A DNA stretch of 64,000 nucleotides from Leifsonia williamsii (GCF_030433685.1 NZ_JAROCF010000001.1:2046001-2110000); one strand, 5' to 3'; positions 52,083-62,877 are shown, counted from the stretch's first letter. Numbers and translations: made by a program. Notes: generated by a model not told the origin, from the sequence alone.

Positions 52083-52721
52083 ATGCCGCAGCACACCCAG
52101 GTCGAGATCGAGCGCAAGTACGACGTCGACGCCGACACGACGCCGCCGGCGCTCGTCGGCGTCGGGGCCGTGGCTGTGCAGGCGGAGCCCGAGACCGCCG
52201 AGCTGGTCGCGACCTACCTCGACACCGCCGACCTCACGCTCGCCAACGCGCGCATCGCCGTGCGCGTCCGCCGCGGCGGCCATGACGAGGGCTGGCACGT
52301 GAAGCTGGCGCCGGGGGAGGAGGGCCGGGTCGAGCTGCACTGGGCGCTCTCCGAGGGTGACGGCGACGAGCCTCCCGTCGCCCTGCGCGAGGCCGTGGGC
52401 CAAGCGCTCGGCGACCTCCCTCTCGGTGACCTCCCGCTCGCTCCCATCGCCCGCATCGTCAACACGCGCGTCACCACGGTGCTGCGGGATGCCGCCGGCT
52501 TCGACCTCGCGGAGCTCTGCGACGACCATGTGCGCGGCGAGAACCTGCGCTCCGGCGGTTCCGAGAGCTGGCGGGAGTGGGAGGTGGAGCTGCTCAGCGG
52601 CGCCCCGGACACCCCGGCCGGTCGCACCGCCCTCCTGGACGGGATCGAGGAGCGGCTGCTCGCGGCCGGCGCGCGGCCCGCGGCCAGCGACTCCAAGCTG
52701 CAGCGCGTCCTGTCGCTCTGA
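52083..52721 (+). CDS. CYTH domain phosphatase-like protein
   Basis: 212 residues with EIERKY at 8-13, the metal- and triphosphate-binding signature of CYTH tunnel enzymes, and later YLDTADLTLANARIAVRVRR and WHVKLAP. Such proteins hydrolyse tripolyphosphate, thiamine triphosphate or nucleoside triphosphates. No fused CHAD domain is present. TAGACA (52070-52075) is 7 nt before the ATG, with no ribosome-binding site. Upstream of pfkA in the same direction. Confidence 0.9.
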   Translation: MPQHTQVEIERKYDVDADTTPPALVGVGAVAVQAEPETAELVATYLDTADLTLANARIAVRVRRGGHDEGWHVKLAPGEEGRVELHWALSEGDGDEPPVALREAVGQALGDLPLGDLPLAPIARIVNTRVTTVLRDAAGFDLAELCDDHVRGENLRSGGSESWREWEVELLSGAPDTPAGRTALLDGIEERLLAAGARPAASDSKLQRVLSL

Positions 52722-52831
52722 GCCGGGAGCTCCGACCGGCACCCCTGGCGGTCCCCGTCCGGCGCTTTTGTGCTCCGGCGGAGGCGTCGGGCATGATTCT
52801 CGGGGGACATCGAAAGGGAGCGGCACACAGC

Positions 52832-53860
52832 ATGAAGATCGGCATCCTCACCAGCGGCGGCGACTGCCCGGGCCTGAACGCGGTCATCCGCGGCGCGGTC
52901 CTGAAGGGCGACCGCGTGTTCGGCTCCGAGTTCGCCGGCTTCCGCTACGGCTGGCGCGGCGTCGTCGAGGGCGACATCATCCCGCTCGACCGGCACAGCG
53001 TCCGCGGCCTCTCCCGGCAGGGCGGCACCATCCTCGGCTCCAGCCGCACCAACCCGTTCGAGGGCGACCAGGGCGGCCCCGAGAACATCCAGCGCATGAT
53101 GGACGAGAACGGCATCGACGCCATCATCGCCATCGGCGGCGAGGGCACGCTCACCGCGGCCCGCCGCCTCACCGACGCCGGCCTGCGCATCGTCGGCGTC
53201 CCGAAGACCATCGACAACGACCTCGCGGCCACCGACTACTCGTTCGGCTTCGACACCGCGGTCGAGATCGCCACCGAGGCGATCGACCGCCTCCGCACCA
53301 CCGCCGAGTCGCACCAGCGCTGCATGGTGGTGGAGGTCATGGGCCGGCACGTGGGCTGGATCGCCCTGCACTCGGGCATGGCGGGCGGCGCTCACGCCAT
53401 CCTGATCCCCGAGCAGCCCCAGTCCATCGACCAGATCTGCGAGTGGGTCGAGTCGGTCCGCGACCGCGGCCGGGCGCCGGTCATCGTCGTCTCCGAGGGC
53501 TTCCACCTCGACACCATGGAGGAGGCCCACTCGCACAAGGGCCTGGATGCCTTCAACCGCCCCCGCCTCGGCGGCATCGGCGAGATGCTCGCGCCCATGA
53601 TCGAGGAGCGCACCGGCATCGAGTCGCGTGCGACCGTGCTCGGCCACATGCAGCGCGGCGGCGTGCCCAGCGCCTACGACCGCGTGCTCGCCACGCGTCT
53701 CGGCATGGCCGCGGTCGACGCCGTGTACGAGGGGCGCTGGGGCTCGATGGTGTCGCTGCGCGGCACGGACGTGGTCAACGTGTCGATCGCCGACGCGACC
53801 GGCGGGCTCAAGACGGTGCCCGCGGCCCGGTATGAGGAGGCTGCGCTGCTCTTCGGCTGA
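52832..53860 (+). CDS. pfkA: 6-phosphofructokinase
   Basis: Glycolytic enzyme (342 aa) forming fructose 1,6-bisphosphate. Start ILTSGGDCPGLNAVIRGAV, GGEGT at 102-106, PKTIDND with the catalytic Asp, and MGRHVGWIAL. It belongs to the actinobacterial group III; Gly at 105 in GGEGT, rather than Asp, points to ATP rather than pyrophosphate as donor, an inference from the family. ATG 52832 follows AAAGGGAG. The frame is open upstream but without protein-like features. Confidence 0.94.
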   Translation: MKIGILTSGGDCPGLNAVIRGAVLKGDRVFGSEFAGFRYGWRGVVEGDIIPLDRHSVRGLSRQGGTILGSSRTNPFEGDQGGPENIQRMMDENGIDAIIAIGGEGTLTAARRLTDAGLRIVGVPKTIDNDLAATDYSFGFDTAVEIATEAIDRLRTTAESHQRCMVVEVMGRHVGWIALHSGMAGGAHAILIPEQPQSIDQICEWVESVRDRGRAPVIVVSEGFHLDTMEEAHSHKGLDAFNRPRLGGIGEMLAPMIEERTGIESRATVLGHMQRGGVPSAYDRVLATRLGMAAVDAVYEGRWGSMVSLRGTDVVNVSIADATGGLKTVPAARYEEAALLFG

Positions 53861-53961
53861 GCGGTACGTCGGGCGGGCGCGGCTGGGAGGTCCCTGCTCG
53901 CCCCTGCAGTTCGCGCGGCGCCGGGGCTAGGCTCCCTCCTACCGGAGTGGAAGGAGCACGT

Positions 53962-54888
53962 GTGCCCAGATTCGTCCAGCTCGAGGAGTTCGGCTCCCGC
54001 GACTTCCTGCACGTGGTCGACCGCGAACGGCCCTGGCCGGGCCCCGGTCAGGTGCTCGTGCGCGTCATGGCCGCGGGGCTCAACCCGATGGACTGCAAGG
54101 CGTACCGGGACGAGAAGGCCGCGGCACGCATGGGCGTGACCCTCCCGAGCGGGATGGGACAGGACTTCGCCGGCTTCGTGGAGGAGATCGGCGACGGCGT
54201 CACCCGGTTCGCCGTCGGCGACGCCGTGATGGGCACGGCCCCCTTCGCCTCCCTCGCCGACTTCGTCGTCGTGCCGGAGGACGGCCAGATCATCGTCAAG
54301 CCGGAGGCGCTCACCTTCGAGGCCGCCGGGTCGCTCGGGGTGGTCGGCAGGACCGCGATGGCGACCGTCGCCTCCCTCGGGCTGAGCGAGCACGACTGCG
54401 TGCTGGTGAGCGCCGCGGCCGGCGGTGTCGGCGTGCTCGCGGCGCAGCTCGCCGTGCGGGCCGGCGCCAGCGTCGTGGGGACGGCGGGGGAGGAGAACCA
54501 CGAGTTCCTCGAGACGCTCGGCATCACCCCGATCGCGTACGGCGACGGGCTGGCCGACCGGCTGCGCGAGCTGCTCGACGACGGCAACCCGATCACGGCG
54601 GTGCTCGACAACCACGGCCCCGACACCATCGACGTCGCGCTGGAGCTGGGCGTGCCTCCCGAGCGCATCAACACCATCGCGGCGTTCGGGCCGGAGGCGC
54701 GCGGCGCGAACACGGTCGGCGGCGCGGCGGCCGGCAACGACGAGCTCGCCGAGCTGGCCGGCCTGCTCGCGGAGAACGAGCTGGTGCTGCCGATCGACTC
54801 CATCTTCCCCATCGAGCGGACGGTGGAGGCGTACGGGCGCCTCGAGGCGGGCCACGTCCGCGGCAAGATCGTCGTCGTCACCTACTGA
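53962..54888 (+). CDS. Zinc-less medium-chain oxidoreductase (quinone reductase-like)
   Basis: 308-residue NADPH-dependent oxidoreductase of the MDR superfamily. GroES-like N terminus (VLVRVMAAGLNPMDCKAY, GMGQDFAGFVEEIGDGV) and a Rossmann domain with SAAAGGVGVLAAQLAVRAGA; the zinc ligands of alcohol dehydrogenases are missing. Acts on quinones or enones. GTG 53962 is chosen because AAGGAG lies 5 nt upstream; GTG 53947 would precede that site. Confidence 0.87.
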   Translation: MPRFVQLEEFGSRDFLHVVDRERPWPGPGQVLVRVMAAGLNPMDCKAYRDEKAAARMGVTLPSGMGQDFAGFVEEIGDGVTRFAVGDAVMGTAPFASLADFVVVPEDGQIIVKPEALTFEAAGSLGVVGRTAMATVASLGLSEHDCVLVSAAAGGVGVLAAQLAVRAGASVVGTAGEENHEFLETLGITPIAYGDGLADRLRELLDDGNPITAVLDNHGPDTIDVALELGVPPERINTIAAFGPEARGANTVGGAAAGNDELAELAGLLAENELVLPIDSIFPIERTVEAYGRLEAGHVRGKIVVVTY

Positions 54889-54919
54889 CCGGGCGACGCG
54901 GACTGAGAGGAGAACGCTT

Positions 54920-55327
54920 GTGATCGACGACGACCTGGCGCGACAGCTGCGGGAGGCGGGGCTGCGCTGGCAGCCGGCCTCGGGCGACACCTTCGCCATC
55001 GACCGCCCTGACATGGGCGGCGAGCGGTTCACCGTGAGCGACATGACGATCGAGCCGCACCACTTCGACACGGGGACGATCCTGGGCTTCAACGGCACGA
55101 CCGAGTGGGCGCTCGACTCGCTGGCCGTGGAGGACGCGCTGTGGATCCCGCGGGAGGACCAGCTGCGCGAGCTGCTCGGCGGGTCGTTCCGGCACCTCGC
55201 ACGGACGCCCGACGGGTATCGCGTGACCATCCTCCTCGGCGGGGAGGAGCGGATATACGAGCACGAGGACGCCGCTACGGCGTACGCGCATGCGCTGCTC
55301 TCGCTCATCGGGGCGGCGGTGTCGTAG
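54920..55327 (+). CDS. Conserved actinobacterial protein, function unknown
   Basis: 135 residues: DDDLARQLREAGLRWQPASG, FDTGTILGFNGTTEWALDSL, WIPREDQLRELLG. Homologues are sometimes labelled as pilus assembly protein CpaE, which the sequence does not support (no receiver or ATPase domain). GTG with AGAGGAG upstream. Forms a short unit with the oxidoreductase gene ahead. Confidence 0.75.
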   Translation: MIDDDLARQLREAGLRWQPASGDTFAIDRPDMGGERFTVSDMTIEPHHFDTGTILGFNGTTEWALDSLAVEDALWIPREDQLRELLGGSFRHLARTPDGYRVTILLGGEERIYEHEDAATAYAHALLSLIGAAVS

Positions 55328-55388
55328 AGCGTTCGACCCCTGAAATACAAACATTTTCATAGCGTCGTGGATGTGATACTCAAGATGT

Positions 55389-55652
55389 ATGAGTTCACTC
55401 CGGCTGTCCACCTCCGCGCTGATCAATGAGGCGGGGCGGTTCTCCCTGCCTTCTGCTTCGCGCTCGTCCAGGTTGCCGGCATTCGGCGAACCGCATCGGC
55501 TCGGGGTGGCGAGTGAACGGGTCGCGGGCGAGCTGTCGCGCGCGGGAGACGCGCTGGCGCGTGACGCCGATCGGCTGAGCCGCGGGCTGCTGCTGGCGGT
55601 CGACGGGTTCGCGGGGGTCGACGCGGGGCTGGCTGCGGCGGTGGCGGGGTGA
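55389..55652 (+). CDS. Small helical protein ahead of the DUF1023 gene
   Basis: 87 residues, mostly Ala/Arg/Leu helices in the second half (ASERVAGELSRAGDALARDADRL). No WXG motif. It overlaps the DUF1023 gene start by 4 nt and may be a partner or chaperone, in the manner of small proteins ahead of type VII-linked effectors. ATG has GATACT (55375-55380) 8 nt upstream, within an AT-rich promoter with a possible extended -10 (TGTGATACT). Confidence 0.6.
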   Translation: MSSLRLSTSALINEAGRFSLPSASRSSRLPAFGEPHRLGVASERVAGELSRAGDALARDADRLSRGLLLAVDGFAGVDAGLAAAVAG

Positions 55653-57481
55653 GCGCGGCGGAGGGGGCCGTCGCGCTCGACCGAGCATCGCACCCGCGCG
55701 AGCTGATCCGCGGCGATCCGGATGAAGTGCGAGCGGTGGCGGCCACCTGGCGGGCGCAGGGTGAGAGCCTTGCAGAGGCCGCGGCCCGGCATGGCGCCGT
55801 CGACCTGCGCGGCGAATGGGCCGGCGCCGCCGCAGACGCGTTCCACGCCGCTCTCGCCGCTCACTGCGAGCGATTGCGCTACGCGGCGGAGACCTCCGGC
55901 GCGGCGGCGGAGGCGCTCACACGGTTCGCGCACGAACTCGACGAGGGCCACCGTCTCGCTCGCCGCGCGATGGCCTTCTGGGAGGGGGCGGGTCCGGTCG
56001 TGGCGGTCGCCGGCCTTCGCCGCGGATTCATGGACGCGGGCTTCTGGGACCCGGCCGACGAGCTGCGCCGTTCCGCGCTGCGCCTGCTCGACCGGGCGCA
56101 GGAGGAGGTGAACGCCGCCGAAGAGGTCGCCGTCCGGCGGCTCGAAGCCCTGCTCGGCCGGGTGCCGGCCGACTCGGTGTTCGCCGCCGACCCGGTGCAT
56201 ACGGCGGCGTTCGCGGCCATCCTGCCGGATGCGCCGGTCCCTCCGCTGCTGACGACGCTGGAGGGACTGAGTGCGGGGGAGTTGGAGCGGTACGTGCGCA
56301 CGCATCCGGACCTGCTCCCGTCGCTGCTCGCGCTCGGCCCCGCGACCATCGCGCGGTGGTGGCGGCGGCTGAGTGCGGAGGCGGTCGCGCGGCTGTCCGC
56401 CGGGTTGCCCCGCGTGGTGGGGAACCTCGACGGCGTGCCGCCCGGCGTGCGGTCGACGGTCAACGCCCGGCAGCTGGAGACCGACCTCTCTCGCACGCTG
56501 GCGTCGCTCTCGGACGCGCGGCTCGCGCTGTCCGCGCATCCGGCCGATCCCGCACTGCAGGTGCGGGCGCAGCAGCTGGCCGCTCACCTGGAGACGCTGC
56601 GTCGTATCCGCCGGGCGTACGGCGCCGGGCCGGCGGGCGCGCCGGCGCACGAGCTGTACGCCTACTCGACGGAGGGGAAGGTGAAGGTGGCGCTCAGCAC
56701 CGGACTGATCGAGACGGCGGAGCACGTGACGCTGCTCGTGCCGGGGATGGGGACGACGGCGGATGATGTGGGGCGGTACGGGGAAGCATCGTGGCAGCTG
56801 CTCAAACGGCAGGCGCGCGTGGCGGACGCGGACCCTTCCCGCTTAGCGGTCGTCGCATGGCTGGACTACGACCCGCCTGGGCCGACGGATGTCTGGGGCG
56901 TCTCTCACGATGAGCTGGCCCGCGCAGGCGCTCTCCGCTTGGGGCACACGGTGCAGGGCATCGACCAGATCTCTGGTGGAGGCCGAGGGGCTCCCGCCGT
57001 TTCGGTCGTGGCTCACTCGTACGGGACGGCCGTGGCGACGTTGGCTCTCGCCCAGGGCGCAGTCGCCGCCGACAACGTCGTGCTCTTGGGGTCCGCCGGG
57101 ATCCCGTCCGGCGTCCGCTCTGCAACCGCTCTCCATGTGCCGCCGGGTCAGGTGTTCGCGTCGGAAGGAGTGAACGACGAGTGGGCGGGTTGGGGCCGGT
57201 TGCTCTCGGGTCGTGCCGACCCCACGGGCGACGCCTTCGGCGCTCACGTCTTCACGTCCGAGGACGCGACGATCGACGGTGAGCACCTCCACGGGATCAC
57301 CGAGCATGGCCCGCTCGTGAACAGCGACTCGCGCCCGGATCGGTTCAGCTACCTCGATCCGCGCACCTCGGCGCAGTACGCGACCGCGAAGGCGACGATG
57401 GGATTCGGCGCAGGACTTCCGGAGTCCGGAGACGCGGACGATCGCATCCGGGCGCACCTGCTCGAGGAACTCTCGCGATGA
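55649..57481 (+). CDS. WXG100-like / DUF1023 alpha/beta hydrolase
   Basis: 610 residues. The N-terminal ~120 aa resemble WXG100-type helical hairpins (DEVRAVAATWRAQGESLAEA, DLRGEWAGAAADAFHAAL). The C-terminal half is the DUF1023 alpha/beta hydrolase with VTLLVPGMGTTADD, VVAWLDYDPP, and nucleophile Ser457 in VVAHSYGT. No signal peptide. The combination is known from type VII-secreted or toxin-like proteins of actinobacteria; hydrolase substrate unknown. GTG start overlaps the previous stop; a lipoprotein gene overlaps downstream. Confidence 0.8.
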   Translation: MSAAEGAVALDRASHPRELIRGDPDEVRAVAATWRAQGESLAEAAARHGAVDLRGEWAGAAADAFHAALAAHCERLRYAAETSGAAAEALTRFAHELDEGHRLARRAMAFWEGAGPVVAVAGLRRGFMDAGFWDPADELRRSALRLLDRAQEEVNAAEEVAVRRLEALLGRVPADSVFAADPVHTAAFAAILPDAPVPPLLTTLEGLSAGELERYVRTHPDLLPSLLALGPATIARWWRRLSAEAVARLSAGLPRVVGNLDGVPPGVRSTVNARQLETDLSRTLASLSDARLALSAHPADPALQVRAQQLAAHLETLRRIRRAYGAGPAGAPAHELYAYSTEGKVKVALSTGLIETAEHVTLLVPGMGTTADDVGRYGEASWQLLKRQARVADADPSRLAVVAWLDYDPPGPTDVWGVSHDELARAGALRLGHTVQGIDQISGGGRGAPAVSVVAHSYGTAVATLALAQGAVAADNVVLLGSAGIPSGVRSATALHVPPGQVFASEGVNDEWAGWGRLLSGRADPTGDAFGAHVFTSEDATIDGEHLHGITEHGPLVNSDSRPDRFSYLDPRTSAQYATAKATMGFGAGLPESGDADDRIRAHLLEELSR

Positions 57482-58035
57482 CAGCTCCCACGATGACAGC
57501 GGGCCGCGCTCGTCTCCGCCGCGTCCTCGCCACTGTCGCCATCTGCCTCCTAGCCGCAACGGCGTCGGGATGTGCGCAGAAGGCCCGATTCGTCCCGGTC
57601 CCGCAGAAGAGGAGCGACATCATGTCCAGACCCGCCATGGAGAAACGCATACGCACCCTCTACGCCAAGACGGTCGAAGCAGTGGGGAACGGATGGAAGG
57701 AGGACGTGCTGGCCTGGCTCCCCGGGGGCGACTTCGATGACGGAACGCCGTCGGACTACTTCTCGGCCTCCGCCTCCCGTCGTGGCGACCTCGGGCGGAG
57801 CCCGCAGGACATCGCCGAAGCGGTGGCCGCGGTCTGGCATGATCTCGGCTACCCCGTGAAGGTGGAAACCGATGACACCATCCGGCCGCCGCAGAAGATC
57901 GTCGCCTATCCGGCCTACCTGACGGGGACGGATGAAACCGGATTCTCGGCGGAATTCAGCGTCGGTGAGGGCGTCGCGTACTTCATGGCCGACTCGCCGC
58001 CGTATCCCGGCAAACCGTATGCGGAGGACGAGTGA
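57478..58035 (+). CDS. Lipoprotein coupled to the DUF1023 gene
   Basis: 185 residues; hydrophobic signal with lipobox ATASGC (Cys about 32). The mature domain (RPAMEKRIRTLYAKTVEAVG, DIAEAVAAVWHDLGYPVKV, SAEFSVGEGVAYFMADSP) looks globular and resembles lipoproteins found beside DUF1023 genes. ATG overlaps the upstream stop (ATGA). It could be an immunity protein or partner. Its TGA directly abuts the stop of the convergent next gene (TGATCA). Confidence 0.75.
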   Translation: MTAPTMTAGRARLRRVLATVAICLLAATASGCAQKARFVPVPQKRSDIMSRPAMEKRIRTLYAKTVEAVGNGWKEDVLAWLPGGDFDDGTPSDYFSASASRRGDLGRSPQDIAEAVAAVWHDLGYPVKVETDDTIRPPQKIVAYPAYLTGTDETGFSAEFSVGEGVAYFMADSPPYPGKPYAEDE

Positions 58036-58773
58036 TCAGCGTCGGCGGCCGCGGGACTTCCGGGACCCTGCTGTGTTGCCGGAAGCGGAGCGGCCGGTCT
58101 TGCCGGAGCCGGTCTTGCCGGACGCAGCTTTCCCGGCCCCTGCCTTGCCGGATCCGGCCTTGCCAGACCCCGCCTTCCCTGCCGCCGACTTCCCGGCCCC
58201 CGCCTTCCCGTCCGCCGCCCGGACCTCCTGCTCGGCGACCCCGGGGTTGCGGGAGCTGTGGGCCGTGCGGCCGCGGACGATGCCGATGAACTCGTCCACG
58301 AGCTCGTGCTGGCCGTCGCGCGGCCAAGTGAGACCGATCCGGCTCTGCGGGGCGTCGTCGAGGCGCATCGCGGTGACGTCCTTGCGGCGGAGGGCCTTGG
58401 CCACCGAGGCGGGGAGGAGGGCGATGCCGTCGCCCGCCGCGACGCTGCGCATCAGCGTCTCGGACGGTTCGGCCGTCAGCTGGGGCTCGTCGGCCAGGTC
58501 GGCGAGGGTGAGGCGCTCCTCCAGCGTCAGCAGGTGCTCGTGGTGCATGACGACCACCACATCCTCCGCGTAGAGCGGGATGAGGTGGCGGGTGTCGTCG
58601 GCGTCGGCATCGCGCACGAAGGCCATGTCGGCCTCACGCGACCCCAGGGCGGCCAGCGGGTCGGCGCTCGGGCGGACGACCAGCTCTGTGTCGGGGTGGC
58701 GGTGCTCGAACTCGCGCGTCCATTTGCCGACGGTGACGCCGAGCGGGAAGACGAGCGCGAAGCGGCTGGGCAT
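58036..58773 (-). CDS. HTH-less LysR-type effector domain with basic repeat tail
   Basis: 245 residues. The body is a LysR substrate-binding domain (FALVFPLGVTVGKW, DMAFVRDAD, VVVVMHHEHLL, AAGDGIALLPASVAKAL) with no helix-turn-helix: the gene starts where that domain starts. From about residue 188 the protein ends in a Gly/Lys/Ala/Ser repeat tail (units like AGSGK, seven or more) and RGRRR, resembling histone H1-like DNA-binding tails. Paired head-to-head with a DUF5997 gene, as seen in other actinobacteria. ATG 58773. Confidence 0.82.
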   Translation of the reverse strand: MPSRFALVFPLGVTVGKWTREFEHRHPDTELVVRPSADPLAALGSREADMAFVRDADADDTRHLIPLYAEDVVVVMHHEHLLTLEERLTLADLADEPQLTAEPSETLMRSVAAGDGIALLPASVAKALRRKDVTAMRLDDAPQSRIGLTWPRDGQHELVDEFIGIVRGRTAHSSRNPGVAEQEVRAADGKAGAGKSAAGKAGSGKAGSGKAGAGKAASGKTGSGKTGRSASGNTAGSRKSRGRRR

Positions 58774-58782
58774 CCTCCGAGC

Positions 58783-58796
58783 GTACCGGCCGGTAC
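58783..58796. promoter_or_regulatory. Palindrome between LysR-like and DUF5997 genes
   Basis: GTACCGGCCGGTAC, a perfect 14-bp palindrome in the 33-bp divergent gap. It overlaps TACCCT (58794-58799), the likely -10 box of the DUF5997 gene. Candidate operator for a regulator of both genes. Confidence 0.55.
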
Positions 58797-58806
58797 CCTG
58801 GAGAGC

Positions 58807-59208
58807 ATGAGCGGTGAGAAGCGATCCCAGACGATGAAGGCGGCGACGGCGGCCAAGAAGCTGGGGGTCTACCTCCCGGCGACGCCCGACGACTTCCAGG
58901 GGCGCGAGATCAGCCGCACCGAGCTCGACGAGCTCACCGCCAACCCGCCGGAGTGGCTGCAGACCCTCCGCGCCGACGGTCCGCACCCGCGCGACGTTGT
59001 CGCGCGCAAGCTCGGCGTCTCCAACTCCGGACTCGCACGCGGCGGCGTCACCGACGCCCTGACGACCGCGCAGATCAAGGAGCTGCTCGCCGACCCGCCC
59101 GCGTGGCTCGTCAGCGAGCGCGCCACCCAGGCCGCCGTCCGCGCCGAGAACGCCCGCGTCAAGGCGCGCGACGCCGAGCGCGCCGCACGCGCCTCCGACG
59201 ACGACTGA
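58807..59208 (+). CDS. DUF5997 family protein
   Basis: 133 residues: TMKAATAAKKLGVYLPATP, TELDELTANPPEWLQTLR, RDVVARKLGVSNSGLARGG, then a charged helical end (ARVKARDAERAARA). Function unknown. The middle resembles a helix-turn-helix, so it may supply the DNA-binding part missing from its divergent LysR-like partner; that is inference. TACCCT is 7 nt before the ATG. Confidence 0.8.
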   Translation: MSGEKRSQTMKAATAAKKLGVYLPATPDDFQGREISRTELDELTANPPEWLQTLRADGPHPRDVVARKLGVSNSGLARGGVTDALTTAQIKELLADPPAWLVSERATQAAVRAENARVKARDAERAARASDDD

Positions 59209-59229
59209 GCCGACCCGGCGGGAGGTGCG

Positions 59230-60282
59230 ATGACCGGCCACGCGCGGGTGCGCAACGCGGGCGTCGACCTCGTGCGCGTCATCGGCGTCGCCGCCGTCGT
59301 CTTCGGGCATGTGTACGGCGCGATCCCGGCCGTGCACCAGTGGGTCTACGCCTGGCACGTCCCGCTGTTCTTCGTGCTCAGCGGCTACTTCTGGCGCGCG
59401 AGCGGCGCGCGCAGGACGCCGCAGCGCCGGACGTTCGCCGACGAGTTCCGCATCCGCGCGCGCACGCTCGCCCTCCCGTACGTCAGCTGGTTCCTCGTCA
59501 TCGCGGTGCTCGGCAGAGTCATCCCGAACCCGTCGGGCAACATCGACGGCTCGCTGCTCATCGTGCTGGCCCGCGGCGGCAGCAACGCCACCGGGCTGTT
59601 CGGGACGTTCTGGTTCGTCTCCGCCCTCTTCTTCACCTGCCTGCTCTACCGGCTGATCGACCGCCTCCCGTGGGCCTGGCAGGCCGCGATCGCCCTTGTC
59701 GGCCTCGCGGCCGGGATCTTCGCCGGCCAGTGGCTCGGCGCAACGCCGCTCGGCATCGGCCAGGCGCTGCCGTGCGTCGCCTTCGTCATGGCCGGGCGCC
59801 TGCTGCGGCACGTGGAGCCGCGGCTGAGGCGTCCCGTGGTGATCGGAGGGGCCGCGATCGCGATGGCCGCGCTCCTGATCGCCGTGGTGCCGATGACGCC
59901 GATCGACCTCAAGTCCGGCGGCTGGGGGCTCCCGCTGCTGGGGCCGCTGCTCGCCGTGCTGATCAGCGGAGGGATGATCCTCGTCGGCTCGCGGCTGCCC
60001 ATACCCGAGCGCGCGGCCGGCCCGATCACCGCCCTCGCCTCCGTCGCTATCGCGGTCGTGCTGTTCCACCCCTACCCGATCTGGCTGCTGAACGGGTGGC
60101 ACGTCGCGCACGCGGTGATCCTCCTCGTCGCGCTGGTCGTGCCGTGGGGCGTCGCGCTGCTGCTGCGCAGCACCCCGCTCGCGTACCCGCTGCTCGGTAT
60201 CCCGCGGACGCTGCGGAAGCCGCGCGTGCTGGCGACGACGCCAGGTGGAGCGGACGCGCCGCAGGCCCGCGCTTCGCGCTGA
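59230..60282 (+). CDS. Acyltransferase family 3 membrane protein
   Basis: 350 residues with about ten membrane helices. The start RNAGVDLVRVIGVAAVVFGHVYG has the conserved His of acyltransferase-3 enzymes, which O-acylate cell-surface glycans and similar molecules; LFFVLSGYFW and ALPYVSWFL are also family-like. No fused SGNH domain. Likely modifies a surface polymer, substrate unknown. ATG follows GGGAGG. Confidence 0.82.
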   Translation: MTGHARVRNAGVDLVRVIGVAAVVFGHVYGAIPAVHQWVYAWHVPLFFVLSGYFWRASGARRTPQRRTFADEFRIRARTLALPYVSWFLVIAVLGRVIPNPSGNIDGSLLIVLARGGSNATGLFGTFWFVSALFFTCLLYRLIDRLPWAWQAAIALVGLAAGIFAGQWLGATPLGIGQALPCVAFVMAGRLLRHVEPRLRRPVVIGGAAIAMAALLIAVVPMTPIDLKSGGWGLPLLGPLLAVLISGGMILVGSRLPIPERAAGPITALASVAIAVVLFHPYPIWLLNGWHVAHAVILLVALVVPWGVALLLRSTPLAYPLLGIPRTLRKPRVLATTPGGADAPQARASR

Positions 60283-60288
60283 GCCGCG

Positions 60289-60726
60289 CTACGACCGCTC
60301 TCCGGACGGCGCGACGCGACCCGCGTCTCCGACCGTGCCGTCGCCGGAGCGCCGCACCGCGTGCGCCAGCACCTCCGGGCCGGTGACGAGGGCACGCCGC
60401 CAGGGTGCGACGCCGTCGATCTCCACCTGGAGCGAGAAGCTCAGGATGGTCCGGATCAGCACGATGATCCCCAGCACGAACGCGTCGGTGAGCGTCGGGT
60501 TCGAGGTGACCGTCTTCACGAGGTCGGCGGCGACCAGGATCTCGAGGCCGAGCAGGATCACGCCGCCGAAGGTCTCCCGCAGGGTCCGGAAGCCCGCGCG
60601 CCCGCCATCCCGCCGCCAGGCCACCAGTGCGAGAACCAGCGCCACGACGAAGCCGATGGCCATCGACGCGACGCCGACGAACTCGAACGTGACGCCGACC
60701 ACTTCGAAGAACGCCTTCGACTCCAT
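60289..60726 (-). CDS. DUF1622 membrane protein
   Basis: 145-residue protein with three membrane helices (VASMAIGFVVALVLALVAW, FGGVILLGLEILVAADLVKT, FVLGIIVLIRTILSFSLQVEID). The LGLEILVAADLVKTVT and VLIRTILSFSLQVE segments are the DUF1622 signature. Function unknown. ATG 60726 is chosen by family length; a GTG at 60744 is the alternative. Convergent with the acyltransferase gene (6-nt gap). Confidence 0.82.
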   Translation of the reverse strand: MESKAFFEVVGVTFEFVGVASMAIGFVVALVLALVAWRRDGGRAGFRTLRETFGGVILLGLEILVAADLVKTVTSNPTLTDAFVLGIIVLIRTILSFSLQVEIDGVAPWRRALVTGPEVLAHAVRRSGDGTVGDAGRVAPSGERS

Positions 60727-60792
60727 GACGTCATGCTGCCACACCGTCCGGCCGGCGCGGAGGCGACGCTCAGGGTGTGCGCCAGGTGAAGA

Positions 60793-62877
<2,085 letters not shown>

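Noticed and set aside
54920..55327. Label of CpaE-like pilus assembly protein
   Set aside because: At 135 residues it lacks receiver and ATPase domains; relation to the pilus locus is unsupported.
55325..55336. CGTAGAGCGTTC shared with 21071-21082
   Set aside because: Only 12 bp, overlapping stop codons of unrelated genes; chance is likely.
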